DNA of 55,888 bases from Candidatus Moduliflexus flocculans (GCA_000739515.1 DF820458.1:356239-412126); one strand, 5' to 3'; positions 8,173 to 16,763 are shown, counted from the first letter of the stretch. The notes: generated by a model from the letters alone, not told the origin. Numbers and translations: made by a program.

Positions 8173-9102
8173 TTAATCGCGTCGCTGCGCAATGAATTGT
8201 TCGACTTCCTGCCGCGTCGGGATGGAGGGCTGCGCTCCGAGTTTGGTGACGGAGATGGCGGAGGCATGGGTAGCGAGCCGCACGGCGTCCGGCACGGCAA
8301 GGCCTTCGCTGATCGCGGCGGCAAAACAGCCGACAAACGTGTCGCCTGCTGCGGTCGTGTCAACGGCTTTAACAGAAAGTGCCGGTTCGTGATACAACTC
8401 GCCGTCATACGCGACCACCGCGCCGTGTGCACCGAGCGTCAAAATTACCGTTTGCGCCCCCGCATCGCGTAAACGCATCGCAGCGGTTTTGGCCGACATC
8501 ACATCGCTGACACTTTCGCCTGTCAGTATCTCCGCTTCGGTTTCATTCAGAATCAAATAGGTCACTTTTTCGAAGAGCGCTGGCGGCAACTCGCGAGAGG
8601 CCGGAGCAGGATTCAGCAGCGTCGGCGTCTGGCAGTGGTGCGCTAATTCAATGGCTTGGATGACTGACTCGATTGGCACTTCTAATTGACAAATCAGCAT
8701 GGCGGCTTGCGCAATCGTCTCTTTGGCCGCATTAATCTGCGCCACGCTGACGGCGCTGTTCGCGCCCGGCGAAACAATAATGCTGTTCTGGCCGTTCTGA
8801 TCAATCATGATGACGGCGATGCCAGTCGCCTGCTGCGCGTCCACCTGCAAGAGCGACAGATCAATTCCTTCGGCATTCAGACAGCGCCACTGCGCCTGCC
8901 CAAAATCATCATTGCCGACGCAGCCGATCATTTTGACTGCCGCGCCCTGCCGCGCCACCGCGACTGTCTGATTCGCGCCTTTGCCGCCAGGAATCGTGTG
9001 AAAATCCGATCCTAAGAGCGTCTCGCCCGGCAGCGGCATGCGTGGCGTGCGGACGACGAGGTCCATGTTGATGCTGCCAACGACCACAAGATGCTTTTTC
9101 AT
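8173..9102 (-). CDS. rbsK: Ribokinase
   Basis: Phosphorylates D-ribose to ribose 5-phosphate with ATP in the cytoplasm. Seen: PfkB signature 1 GGKGANQTVAVARQGA near residues 39-54, a sugar-binding NMDL near the N terminus, and PfkB signature 2 with the catalytic aspartate in DTTAAGDTFVGCF near residue 248. Its 309 residues match the family. The start has GAGGAG. It is the penultimate gene of the rbs run, after rbsD, separated by a degenerate palindrome. Confidence 0.96.
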   Translation of the reverse strand: MKKHLVVVGSINMDLVVRTPRMPLPGETLLGSDFHTIPGGKGANQTVAVARQGAAVKMIGCVGNDDFGQAQWRCLNAEGIDLSLLQVDAQQATGIAVIMIDQNGQNSIIVSPGANSAVSVAQINAAKETIAQAAMLICQLEVPIESVIQAIELAHHCQTPTLLNPAPASRELPPALFEKVTYLILNETEAEILTGESVSDVMSAKTAAMRLRDAGAQTVILTLGAHGAVVAYDGELYHEPALSVKAVDTTAAGDTFVGCFAAAISEGLAVPDAVRLATHASAISVTKLGAQPSIPTRQEVEQFIAQRRD

Positions 9103-9150
9103 TCTGTGGACTCCTCTCTCTTTGAGTGTGTGCGATTTGATGTTCTTTTA

Positions 9151-9231
9151 ACACAAACGACGCAAAATTCGCACTGGACGCAAATGTCAAGATTGTTTTG
9201 CTGTTTTGCGTCTTTCGCGGCATTTGCGTTA
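9151..9231. repeat. Degenerate palindrome, family H copy 1
   Basis: Imperfect inverted repeat whose arms contain AACGACGCAAAATTCGC and TTTTGCGTCTTTCGCGG. It resembles the better preserved copy at 31677-31759. It lies between rbsD and rbsK. Confidence 0.6.
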
Positions 9232-9244
9232 CTACAGATGCGTT

Positions 9245-9640
9245 TTAAAACGTTACGCCTGCAATCAAAATGACGTTTGCATAGGGCGTGAATTCTCCGG
9301 TGCGGACAATCGCTTTTGCCTCTCCGGTGATTTGTTTGAACGTTTCGTGCGGCACATGCTTGATCGGAATATCTGGCAGCGCTTGCCGCAATTGCTCATA
9401 TATTTGAGGGCTGCGCGTCAACATCTCTTCCGCGATAATCGCTTCCTGAACTTTTAATTCCCCTAAAATCACCTGCGTCGTCTTGAGAAATGGCGGAACA
9501 CCTTCAGATAAAGCGAGATCGATGCGCTGGACGTGATCTGGAATCGGCAGGCCGGCATCCGCAATCACCAACATATCCGTATGCCCCATGCTAGCGACAA
9601 CGGCGGAAATTTCAGGGTGTAAAATGCCAATTTTTTTCAT
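9245..9640 (-). CDS. rbsD: D-ribose pyranase
   Basis: Interconverts pyranose and furanose forms of ribose so that ribokinase gets its furanose substrate. Seen: MKKIGILHPEIS, catalytic GHTDMLVIADAGLPIP (His20 and Asp28 positions of the family), and C-terminal EFTPYANVILIAGV with the conserved Tyr and Asn. Its 131 residues match the family length of 130-140. The start is preceded by GAAGGGAAA. Its neighbours rbsK and rbsC on the same strand confirm the assignment. Confidence 0.96.
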   Translation of the reverse strand: MKKIGILHPEISAVVASMGHTDMLVIADAGLPIPDHVQRIDLALSEGVPPFLKTTQVILGELKVQEAIIAEEMLTRSPQIYEQLRQALPDIPIKHVPHETFKQITGEAKAIVRTGEFTPYANVILIAGVTF

Positions 9641-9656
9641 GGATTTTCCCTTCTTT

Positions 9657-9687
9657 CGTAGAAACGCCCCGGCGGGGCGTCTCTACG
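9657..9687. repeat. Palindrome, family D copy 2
   Basis: CGTAGAAACGCCCC-GG... inverted repeat, one base from perfect, 17 bases upstream of rbsD within the ribose operon. Confidence 0.82.
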
Positions 9688-9719
9688 TGGATACAGCATT
9701 GTACGCGATGATTGCACAG

Positions 9720-9752
9720 ACCTGTCAGACACCTTGAAGGTGTCTGACAGGT
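9720..9752. repeat. Palindrome, family C copy 2
   Basis: Perfect ACCTGTCAGACACC-TTG-... inverted repeat between the AllA-like gene and rbsD, 32 bases from the family D copy. Confidence 0.85.
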
Positions 9753-9794
9753 TTCGTCTCGTTCAATGCAAGTGAATAACGCCGTATGTATTGC

Positions 9795-10289
9795 TCATCG
9801 AATCGTAATGCGTAGATCTTCTGGAATAGAATACACGACACAATCATTGGCATACGTTCGTTCCGGGAGCAGAATCAACACGTTGACCGCCTCATTCTGG
9901 ACAGCATACGGCGCATGATGCCAGACGCCGGGATGGATGCTGACCAATGTCCCTTTTGGGACACGAAACACTTCAACCTGATCCAATGGAATCTCGCTGC
10001 TGGCGGTGGCGGGGGCGACATGAATCAGCGCGTCTCCGTCAAGCGGCAGCATCCCTTCGCCGCAATAGCTGTGAAATTCGGAGACATCAATCACGGGCGG
10101 ACGCGGTTCGACACGGCAGACTGAGCAGGAGACCTGCGTCTGACGGCCTAAATTTACGAACAGCATATCCCGAAAAAATTCAATGGGCGGTTCGCCGATT
10201 TTAGGCAATTTCGGATTCAGCATATTGGTAAACGAACCATAAATATGAAACCGTTCTAACGTCAATTCTTGAATGTTGACTGTTCTCAT
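9795..10289 (-). CDS. Ureidoglycolate lyase (AllA)-like cupin protein
   Basis: Cupin-fold protein of 164 residues resembling AllA, which releases urea from ureidoglycolate. Seen: N-terminal LERFHIYGSF, the core VPKGTLVSIHPGVWHHAPYAV near residues 112-132, and the family ending NDCVVYSIPEDL. The start has GAGGAG. It is inserted between rbsC and rbsD in the ribose operon, with no other ureide genes in view. It may act on a purine-nucleoside breakdown product, or it may be a divergent cupin with a sugar-related role. Family assignment is from pattern only; activity is not proven. Confidence 0.7.
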   Translation of the reverse strand: MRTVNIQELTLERFHIYGSFTNMLNPKLPKIGEPPIEFFRDMLFVNLGRQTQVSCSVCRVEPRPPVIDVSEFHSYCGEGMLPLDGDALIHVAPATASSEIPLDQVEVFRVPKGTLVSIHPGVWHHAPYAVQNEAVNVLILLPERTYANDCVVYSIPEDLRITIR

Positions 10290-10332
10290 GATATTCTCCT
10301 CGGTGGTACGCTGGCTCTTAAAAATTCACGGT

Positions 10333-10382
10333 AGGAGTGCGAAATCTTGATTTCGCGTGTCAAATCAAGATTTGACACTCCT
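10333..10382. repeat. Compound palindrome, family E copy 2
   Basis: AGGAGTG and CACTCCT outer arms enclose cores GCGAAAT-CTTG-ATTTCGC and TCAAAT-CAAG-ATTTGA. It lies between rbsC and the AllA-like gene. Confidence 0.82.
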
Positions 10383-10412
10383 ATGGCTATTAAAAAATTA
10401 TGAAACGATGTA

Positions 10413-11390
10413 CTACGCATATTGGAATTTTGCCAGGAATTTGGCGCGATAGGTGTCAATCACGACTGCCGCTACGATAATAAAACCCGTGACCATCTGG
10501 CGGGCAAAATCCCCCATGCCAATCAGCAGCAGGCCGTTATTTAACACGCCCATGATACACGCGCCGAGGAACGTGCCGACTAACGAGCCTTTGCCGCCGC
10601 TCAAGCTCGTGCCGCCAATGACAACTGCCGCAATCGCGTTTAATTCGAAGCCGACGCCAAGAATCGGGCTGGCGATATTCAGGCGCAGCATATACATAAT
10701 GGCCGCGATTCCGACGGTCGCGCCGCAGATCACATACGCCGCGATTTTATACAGCGCAGCGTTATGCCCGGAGAGCCGCACCGCCTCTTCATTGTTGCCG
10801 ATGGCGTAAATCAGCCGTCCGAACACGGATTTGCTGAGAATGAACGTGCCGATAATGACCAGCATAAACGCCATTAAGAAGATGACCGGAATCCCCATGA
10901 ATGTTTTCGTGCCAACGTTGTTGAACACGTCGGGAAAGGAAAAAATCGTGCGGGAATTGCTGACTTGCAGTGCCGCGCCGCGAGCGATGTTGAGCATGCC
11001 GAGCGTGACGACAAAGGAATGGATTCTCCAGCGCACCGACACGAAGCCATTAAACAAGCCGCAGAGCGAACCCACGATAATGCCTGCAATGATTGCCAGA
11101 ATAATCGCTAACCAGACCGGCAGCGCCTGAGAGGTGATAATTTTCCCGGCCACGATGGTGGCGAGCGCAAGCACCGAGCCGACCGACAAATCAATGCCGC
11201 CGAGGAGAATGACGAACGTCATGCCGACGGAAATGACGGTGTTGATGCTGATTTGCACGAAAATATTCGTCACGTTCATCGAAGACGCGAATTCTTTCGT
11301 GGTCACGGTGAAAAACAGGCAAATCATCAGCAGCGCTAATCCAATGCCAGCCTCGCGCAGCAGGAAATACATCAATTTTTTGGCGTTCAT
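10413..11390 (-). CDS. rbsC: Ribose/simple-sugar ABC transporter permease
   Basis: Inner-membrane channel subunit of 325 residues, largely hydrophobic with about eight to ten membrane segments. Seen: VGMTFVILLGGIDLSVGSVLAL near residue 59, the conserved family segment; GHNAALYKIAAYVICG, the cytoplasmic coupling loop; and GGTSLSGGKGSLVGTFLGA near 265. It pairs with RbsA and RbsB encoded immediately upstream. The start follows GAGGAG by 7 bases. Confidence 0.94.
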   Translation of the reverse strand: MNAKKLMYFLLREAGIGLALLMICLFFTVTTKEFASSMNVTNIFVQISINTVISVGMTFVILLGGIDLSVGSVLALATIVAGKIITSQALPVWLAIILAIIAGIIVGSLCGLFNGFVSVRWRIHSFVVTLGMLNIARGAALQVSNSRTIFSFPDVFNNVGTKTFMGIPVIFLMAFMLVIIGTFILSKSVFGRLIYAIGNNEEAVRLSGHNAALYKIAAYVICGATVGIAAIMYMLRLNIASPILGVGFELNAIAAVVIGGTSLSGGKGSLVGTFLGACIMGVLNNGLLLIGMGDFARQMVTGFIIVAAVVIDTYRAKFLAKFQYA

Positions 11391-11423
11391 GCGGTTCTGC
11401 TCCTCTTATGGTTAAGGCGTTTT

Positions 11424-11506
11424 ACCCACCCCTTGCCCCTCCAGGAGGGGAATTCGATGACTGCTGATCGACAAATTCCTCTCCTGGGAGGGGCAAGGGG
11501 TGGGTT
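11424..11506. repeat. Long palindrome, family A copy 2
   Basis: Near-perfect inverted repeat with arms starting ACCCACCCCTTGCC, almost the same as 36-120. It lies between rbsA and rbsC within the ribose operon, where it would form a very stable hairpin in the message. Confidence 0.85.
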
Positions 11507-11532
11507 TCTCATGTATAAAATTGCATATTACG

Positions 11533-13047
11533 CTAACTTTTTCTCTGCTCGTGATGGTGAACGTATTCGGCATACGCTAACGATAAAATGCGTTCCTGGT
11601 CGAAATCGCGCCGTTCGACTTCTCCGGCGATTTTGCCGTTGGAGAAGACGATAATCCTGTGGCAAATTCCCAATAGTTCCGGCAAATCCGACGAAACGAT
11701 AATCATGCCTTTGCCCTGCGCCGCTAATTCCCACAGCAGGACGTAAATTTCATATTTCGCGCCGACATCAATGCCTCGCGTCGGCTCATCGAAAATGAGA
11801 ATATCAGCATTGCGAAAGAGCCATTTGGCAAGCACGACTTTTTGCTGATTCCCGCCCGACAGATTGCGCACCCACTGATTGACCGACGGCGTTTTGATGG
11901 CGAGGCTCTGCACGAATCGTTCGGTGGCTCTTTTTTCGGCCTGATTTGAGAGCAAGCCAGATTTCGACACCTGCGCCAAATCCGCGAGGGTGACGTTCAT
12001 GTAGCAGGGCATGTCAAGAATCAAGCCCTGATTTTTGCGGTCTTCGGTGAGGAGGCAGATGCCATGCTGCACGGCGTCTTTCGGGCGGCGCACCTCAATT
12101 TCCTTGCCGCGCAGAGACATCGTGCCGGATTCTTTTGGATCCGCGCCGAAAATCGCCCGCATCGTTTCCGTGCGGCCAGAACCGACCAGACCGGCAACGC
12201 CTAACAATTCCCCTTTTCGAAGAGAGAATGAAATCTCATGCGGTTGGCTTTTCGATTTTAAATTGTTGACCTGAAAAATGACTTCCTGCGGCTGGATATG
12301 CTTTTCGAACGGGTATTCCTCTTCCATCGTCCGCCCTACCATCATTTTCACGATTTCCGGCACAGTCACGCCCTGCAAACTTTGCGTCCCGACTTTCATC
12401 CCGTTGCGCAGCACGGTAAAGCGGTCGCAGATTTCGAAGACTTCCTGCAAGCGGTGCGACACGTAGATAATCGTGACGCCTTCGGATTGCAGGCGCTTGA
12501 TGATAGCGAACAGCGTGTCTATTTCTTTTGAGGTCAGCGTTGCGGTCGGCTCGTCTAAAATCAACACTTTGCTCTGGCTGGAAAGGGCTTTCGCAATTTC
12601 GATCAATTGCATCTGGGCAACGCCCAGCAATTCGACTGGCGTTTTCGGCGAAATATCCAATCCGACCATGCGCAGCAGCTTTTCGGTGTCGCGGTAGAGG
12701 GTTCGAAAATCCACAAGACCGGCTTTGCGAGGCAGTTGATCAAAAAAAATATTCTCTGCGACAGATAAATAGGAAAGCAGGTTAAATTCCTGATAGACCA
12801 CGCGAATGCCAGCGCGAATGGCGTCGTGCGGCGAATGCGGCGCGTAAGGCACTCCGGCGTAGCGCATCTCGCCTGCGTCGGGCAGATAAATGCCGCACAG
12901 CACTTTAATCAGGCTCGATTTCCCTGCGCCATTTTCGCCAAGCAAGGCATGCACTTCTCCTTGCGCGATCTCCAAATCCACGCCATTCAGCGCCACCACG
13001 CCCGGAAATGCCTTCGTGATGCCGCGCAGTTCAAGAATATTTCGCAT
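11533..13047 (-). CDS. rbsA: Ribose ABC transporter, dual ATP-binding protein
   Basis: Sugar ABC ATPase with two fused nucleotide-binding halves, 504 residues. Seen in the first half: Walker A GENGAGKSS near residue 37, LGVAQMQLIEIAKAL, and Walker B LILDEPTATLT near 161. Seen in the second half: a degenerate P-loop region GLVGSGRTETMRAIFG, signature LSGGNQQKVVLAKWL near 398, and Walker B ILIFDEPTRGIDVG. Degenerate second P-loops are typical of RbsA. It energises uptake through RbsC. The start lacks a clear ribosome site and lies just after a palindrome. Confidence 0.96.
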   Translation of the reverse strand: MRNILELRGITKAFPGVVALNGVDLEIAQGEVHALLGENGAGKSSLIKVLCGIYLPDAGEMRYAGVPYAPHSPHDAIRAGIRVVYQEFNLLSYLSVAENIFFDQLPRKAGLVDFRTLYRDTEKLLRMVGLDISPKTPVELLGVAQMQLIEIAKALSSQSKVLILDEPTATLTSKEIDTLFAIIKRLQSEGVTIIYVSHRLQEVFEICDRFTVLRNGMKVGTQSLQGVTVPEIVKMMVGRTMEEEYPFEKHIQPQEVIFQVNNLKSKSQPHEISFSLRKGELLGVAGLVGSGRTETMRAIFGADPKESGTMSLRGKEIEVRRPKDAVQHGICLLTEDRKNQGLILDMPCYMNVTLADLAQVSKSGLLSNQAEKRATERFVQSLAIKTPSVNQWVRNLSGGNQQKVVLAKWLFRNADILIFDEPTRGIDVGAKYEIYVLLWELAAQGKGMIIVSSDLPELLGICHRIIVFSNGKIAGEVERRDFDQERILSLAYAEYVHHHEQRKS

Positions 13048-13062
13048 AAGGTTTTTGAAGAC

Positions 13063-13098
13063 AAAAACCTCACAGGTTTCAAAAACCTGTGAGGTTTT
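13063..13098. repeat. Palindrome, family B copy 2
   Basis: AAAACCTCACAGG-TTT...CCTGTGAGGTTTT between rbsB and rbsA. In the message this hairpin would separate the highly needed binding protein from the rest of the operon, as REP elements do elsewhere (inference). Confidence 0.85.
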
Positions 13099-13106
13099 GA
13101 TTATTT

Positions 13107-14051
13107 TTACTTCAGATCGTCTTTGGTAATCAGTTTCACTTCGGTTTTCTGCCAGCCGGTGAGTTTTTCGCCTTTGAGAATTCTCATGCCGACTTTAATC
13201 GCGTTGGCGGCCATTTCCGGGCCAAATTGGTCAATTGTCGCTAACACTTTGCCTTCTTTGATCAGCTTTTGCACCGCACCGATATTGTCGAAGCCGACAA
13301 TCTGAATCTGGCCGGTTTTGCCTGCGGCGGCAATCGCTTTTTCAACGCCTAATACCATCGAATCATTCGCGCACATGACGCCTTGCACGTCAGGATATTT
13401 GGTCAAGAGGTTGGTCATGAGGGTGTTGGCTTCTTCGGTTTCCCAGTGGGCGGTTTTGGAATCTAACAGATTGAGTTTGAATTTCTCGACGGAACGCATG
13501 AACCCTTCTTTGCGCTGTTTGGCGTTATCTGCACCGGGGTTGCCTTCAATGATGATGACTTTCGCGCCTTCGCCGAGGGTTTTGCCTAAATAGTCGCCGA
13601 CAATTTCAGAACCAGCCGCATTATCCGGGCCGACAAATAAGAAATCTTCGCCAAGTCCCGATTCTTTCAGCGCTTGCTTATCCAGCGTCACGTCGAAATT
13701 GACAACCGTAATGCCTGCGTCCACCGCTTTTTTGACGGATGCGACCATACCGACCGAATCAGCCGGAGCGACGACGATCAGGTCAACTTTTTTCGCCATG
13801 AAGTTTTCCATCGCGCTGACTTGCGTGTCAATGTCGGTTTCCGAATTCATCCCGACGGCGATCAACTCGAATGTGCCATCTTCCTTTGCAAACTTTTGAG
13901 CGCCTTCTTCCATTGTTTTGAAAAACTCATTCGCCAATGATTTCATCACTAAGCCGACGACCGGTTTTTTGTCCTGCGCAAGCGCAGGCGCAGCGATAAA
14001 CGCCACAAGAAGCAATCCTACCAACATCACCTTAAACATTTTTCCAAACAT
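13107..14051 (-). CDS. rbsB: Ribose-type periplasmic substrate-binding protein
   Basis: Captures the sugar outside the inner membrane and hands it to RbsC. Seen: a signal peptide (KMFKVMLVGLLLV then the cleavage-like APALAQ at about residues 21-26), then the Peripla_BP_4 fold with GLVMKSLANEFFKTMEEGA, ITVVNFDVTLD and GFDNIGAVQKLIKEGKVLATIDQ. It has 314 residues. The start follows GGAGG. It is the first gene of the rbs operon, behind a palindromic operator-like site at 14094-14122. Ribose is inferred from rbsK and rbsD; an allose-like sugar is possible. Confidence 0.92.
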   Translation of the reverse strand: MFGKMFKVMLVGLLLVAFIAAPALAQDKKPVVGLVMKSLANEFFKTMEEGAQKFAKEDGTFELIAVGMNSETDIDTQVSAMENFMAKKVDLIVVAPADSVGMVASVKKAVDAGITVVNFDVTLDKQALKESGLGEDFLFVGPDNAAGSEIVGDYLGKTLGEGAKVIIIEGNPGADNAKQRKEGFMRSVEKFKLNLLDSKTAHWETEEANTLMTNLLTKYPDVQGVMCANDSMVLGVEKAIAAAGKTGQIQIVGFDNIGAVQKLIKEGKVLATIDQFGPEMAANAIKVGMRILKGEKLTGWQKTEVKLITKDDLK

Positions 14052-14093
14052 AGCTGAACCTCCATTTGAAAAGAGAAGTGAATGGTTATATAT

Positions 14094-14122
14094 ATGTTTG
14101 CATAAACGTTTTATGCAAACAT
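14094..14122. promoter_or_regulatory. Palindromic operator-like site upstream of rbsB
   Basis: ATGTTTGCATAA at 14094-14105 and TTATGCAAACAT at 14111-14122 are exact reverse complements around ACGTT. The layout with a central AACGTT resembles LacI-family operators. It lies 43 bases upstream of rbsB, in an AT-rich 150-base promoter region. No LacI-family gene is in the window. Confidence 0.55.
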
Positions 14123-14158
14123 GCCCTATATCAAAAAATTTACAAAAAGATTGTCAAG

Positions 14159-14187
14159 AAATATTTTTGATGTTTTCAAAAATATTT
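14159..14187 (-). terminator. AT-rich hairpin after thiD
   Basis: AAATATTTTTGA and TCAAAAATATTT are exact 12-base inverted arms with a 5-base loop, 21 bases after the thiD stop. It may end the thiamine operon, but the stem is AT-rich and no clean U-run follows at once, so the call is weak. Confidence 0.4.
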
Positions 14188-14207
14188 TCTGAAAAAACAT
14201 GAAAAAA

Positions 14208-15035
14208 TTATTTCCACCATTGATAAAAATGATGCAGCGGCCCATGTCCAGCGCCGATATGATACGCCGCTCCGACCTGAATTGCGCCAGCAATGTAGTG
14301 TTTGGCAGACGCTACCGCGTATGGAATTTCTTCGCCTTTTGCAAGGTAGGCCGCGATGGCAGAGGACAATGTGCAGCCCGTGCCATGCGTATTGGGGGTT
14401 TCGATGCGTTCTCCATCAAAGAAGAACAGGCGATTTTCTTCCGGCAGGTATAACGTGTCGCCGCTTTTTGCCGAACGAAGATGTCCGCCTTTTAATAAAA
14501 CAGCGTGCGAACCGAATCGCGCTAATTGGCGACAGATTATTTCCAAACCTGCGTGATCAGCCTGCTCAAATTCAAGAATAGACGCATTTAACAGCGTGGC
14601 CGCTTCCGGCAAATTCGGCGTGATCACTGTCGCCAGCGGCAACAGTTCCGTTATCAGTGCCTCAATCGCCTCGTCTTGCAGCAGTTTATCGCCGCTTTTG
14701 GCGACCATCACGGGATCAACGACAATTGTGTTGATCTGATGCTGACGCAACCGCTGCGCGACAAGGCGAATAGTCTCCGCAGAATGCAGCATTCCAATTT
14801 TGACGGCGTCCGCGCCAATATCCTCTAACACGGCATCAATCTGTTTTGCGATTATATCAAGCGGCACGGGATGAATGCCGGTCACGGCATAGGTATTTTG
14901 CGCGGTGATGGCGGTAATTACCGACATGCCGTAACAGCCGAGCGCTGAGAATGTCTTAAGATCGGCCTGAATACCCGCGCCGCCGCCACTGTCCGAGCCT
15001 GCAATTGTTAACGCGCGATAATAGTTTGTGTTCAT
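14208..15035 (-). CDS. thiD: Hydroxymethylpyrimidine/phosphomethylpyrimidine kinase
   Basis: Phosphorylates HMP and then HMP-P to HMP-PP, the pyrimidine half of thiamine. Seen: ALTIAGSDSGGGAGIQADLKTF near the N terminus, VDPVMVAKSGDKLL near residue 102, LLKGGH near 182, and the catalytic-site segment ETPNTHGTGCTLSSAIAAYLA near 213. It has 275 residues. I use ATG 15035, preceded by GGAGGA, over TTG 15041. The start is 3 bases after the thiE stop, so the pair is translationally linked at the end of the thi operon. Confidence 0.95.
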   Translation of the reverse strand: MNTNYYRALTIAGSDSGGGAGIQADLKTFSALGCYGMSVITAITAQNTYAVTGIHPVPLDIIAKQIDAVLEDIGADAVKIGMLHSAETIRLVAQRLRQHQINTIVVDPVMVAKSGDKLLQDEAIEALITELLPLATVITPNLPEAATLLNASILEFEQADHAGLEIICRQLARFGSHAVLLKGGHLRSAKSGDTLYLPEENRLFFFDGERIETPNTHGTGCTLSSAIAAYLAKGEEIPYAVASAKHYIAGAIQVGAAYHIGAGHGPLHHFYQWWK

Positions 15036-15037
15036 TT

Positions 15038-15700
15038 TCAAATTCCTCCAGTAGCCCCGAATTGCATTACGGGAAAAGAAATGGCCTGGAGAAGCTGCTG
15101 CGTTGCGCCGAGCGGATCATTCGCCGCGCAAATCGCGGAAACCACCGCGATGCTATCTGCTCCGGCCTGCATGACATCTGCCGCGTTATCGGAATGAATG
15201 CCGCCGATGGCGACAAGCGGATGGCGCGAACGACGCTTGACTTCGCGCAATCCGTCAAGTCCCCAGGCGCGTTTAATATCGGTTTTGGTCGGCGTCGCAA
15301 AAATCGCGCTGACGCCGAGATAATCCACTTCCCACGCTTCCGCTTCCAACACTTGCTCCATGTTTTCGACCGATACGCCGATAATTGCCTGCGCCCCTAA
15401 CAATTTGCGCGCGAGCGGATACGGCATATCGTCCTGACCGATATGGACGCCGTCAGCTTCGGCGGCTAAAGCGACATCAATCCGGTCATTAATGATCAGC
15501 GGAACATGATATGGCTTCAGCGCGGTTTTGAGCCGCTGCGCGGTTGCGATAAACGCTCGCGTCGGCAGCGTTTTTTCGCGTAGCTGTACCAGTGATACTC
15601 CACCCTGTACGGCGTGAAGCACTGTCTCTTCCAGTGATTTGCCTTTTAACAATTCGCGATCTGTGACGAAATAAATTCCATGAATCTGAGTGTTTTTCAT
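15038..15700 (-). CDS. thiE: Thiamine-phosphate synthase
   Basis: Joins HMP-PP and thiazole phosphate to give thiamine phosphate. Seen: YFVTDRELLKGKSLEETV, VQLREKTLPTR (lysine and arginine for pyrophosphate), LIINDRIDVALAAEADGVHIGQDDMP near residues 77-97, IIGVSVENMEQ, and the glycine-rich phosphate site VAIGGIHSDNAADV near 179. Its 220 residues are typical. No ribosome site is obvious; a family F palindrome lies just upstream, between thiM and thiE. Confidence 0.95.
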   Translation of the reverse strand: MKNTQIHGIYFVTDRELLKGKSLEETVLHAVQGGVSLVQLREKTLPTRAFIATAQRLKTALKPYHVPLIINDRIDVALAAEADGVHIGQDDMPYPLARKLLGAQAIIGVSVENMEQVLEAEAWEVDYLGVSAIFATPTKTDIKRAWGLDGLREVKRRSRHPLVAIGGIHSDNAADVMQAGADSIAVVSAICAANDPLGATQQLLQAISFPVMQFGATGGI

Positions 15701-15721
15701 AAAATGCAGTTATGCGCATTG

Positions 15722-15810
15722 ACCACGAAACACACGAAAATATGGGCATCTCTTTCTCATCTGTCGGATGATTTCTTGATTTTTTTCGTATATTTCGTGT
15801 GTTTCGTGGT
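15722..15810. repeat. Palindrome, family F copy (thiM-thiE gap)
   Basis: Left arm ACCACGAAACACACGAAAAT (15722-15741) and right arm TATTTCGTGTGTTTCGTGGT (15791-15810). The same arms occur in at least five other gaps of the window. Confidence 0.82.
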
Positions 15811-15856
15811 AAATAATACCAATTGCGAGACATTCGATCTTCGTTGTCCTCTGACG

Positions 15857-15884
15857 GTAGAGACGCACGGTCGTGCGTCTCTAC
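15857..15884. repeat. Palindrome, family D copy 3
   Basis: GTAGAGACGC-ACGG-TCGT-GCGTCTCTAC. The outer ten bases equal copy 1 while the inner pairs differ in a compensating way. Confidence 0.85.
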
Positions 15885-15904
15885 AGGATAATTGAATCAA
15901 CGCA

Positions 15905-16705
15905 TTATGCCGCGTTCAAACGTCTGGCAATCTCGGTTTCTGTCAGGTTATAGAGCGCGTCTAAAAATCGCATTTGAAAACTTCCCGGCCCGTCGGCCTG
16001 CGCTGCCGCGAGTTCCCCGGCGATTCCCATGACTGCCATTGCGTGCGCCGCCGCCATTAACGGCGCGGGATTAACTGCCGCAAACGCGCCACACAAAGCC
16101 GACGCCGTGCAACCCAATCCAGTGACTTTTGGCATCATCGAATGGCCGTTCTTTATGCGAATTGTTTCCTTGCCATCCACGATATAATCTGTTGCGCCGC
16201 TGACGCAGACGACGCATTGTTGTGCTGCGGCGACCTGCTGCGCGGACGCGACCGCCGCGTCAGACGATTCGAGACTATCAACTCCTTTGGTTTTTGCACC
16301 AGTCTGCGCTAATGCCGAAATCTCCGACGCATTGCCTCGAATAATCGCGGGTTGCGCGGCAGCGAGCAATTCACTCGCTGTTGTTGTCCGATAGGCTGTT
16401 GCGCCGACGCCAACCGGATCGAGAATGATCGGAACGCCTTGTTGGTTGGCCTGCATTGCGGCACGCGACATGGCCTGAATCCAGCGCTCGCTTAACGTGC
16501 CGATATTGATGACGAGCGCGCCTGCGATATTCACCATGTCCGCGACTTCTTCGACGGCATGCGCCATGACTGGCGATGCGCCGAGCGCAAGCAGCGCGTT
16601 GGCGGTCGTGTTCATCACCACGTAGTTCGTAATATTATGCACTAACGGCGACTGTTGGCGGATGTTCACAATATCTGACCAGAGCGATTCTACAGTGATT
16701 TTCAT
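15905..16705 (-). CDS. thiM: Hydroxyethylthiazole kinase
   Basis: Phosphorylates salvaged hydroxyethylthiazole for ThiE. Seen: PLVHNITNYVVMNTTANALLALGASPVMAHA near residues 21-51, ILDPVGVGATAYRT near 112, IIRGNASEISALA, and the catalytic cysteine in VTGLGCTASALCGAFAAV near 195. It has 266 residues. ATG 16705 has a good GAGGAG site, and the longer ATG 16738 does not. Presence of thiM with no thiG, thiS or thiF nearby suggests that the thiazole half is salvaged. Confidence 0.95.
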   Translation of the reverse strand: MKITVESLWSDIVNIRQQSPLVHNITNYVVMNTTANALLALGASPVMAHAVEEVADMVNIAGALVINIGTLSERWIQAMSRAAMQANQQGVPIILDPVGVGATAYRTTTASELLAAAQPAIIRGNASEISALAQTGAKTKGVDSLESSDAAVASAQQVAAAQQCVVCVSGATDYIVDGKETIRIKNGHSMMPKVTGLGCTASALCGAFAAVNPAPLMAAAHAMAVMGIAGELAAAQADGPGSFQMRFLDALYNLTETEIARRLNAA

Positions 16706-16763
16706 GAGTATTTCTCCTCTATTTTGGGGGTAATACACAGTTTTAGGAATTTTTAATAGATTT

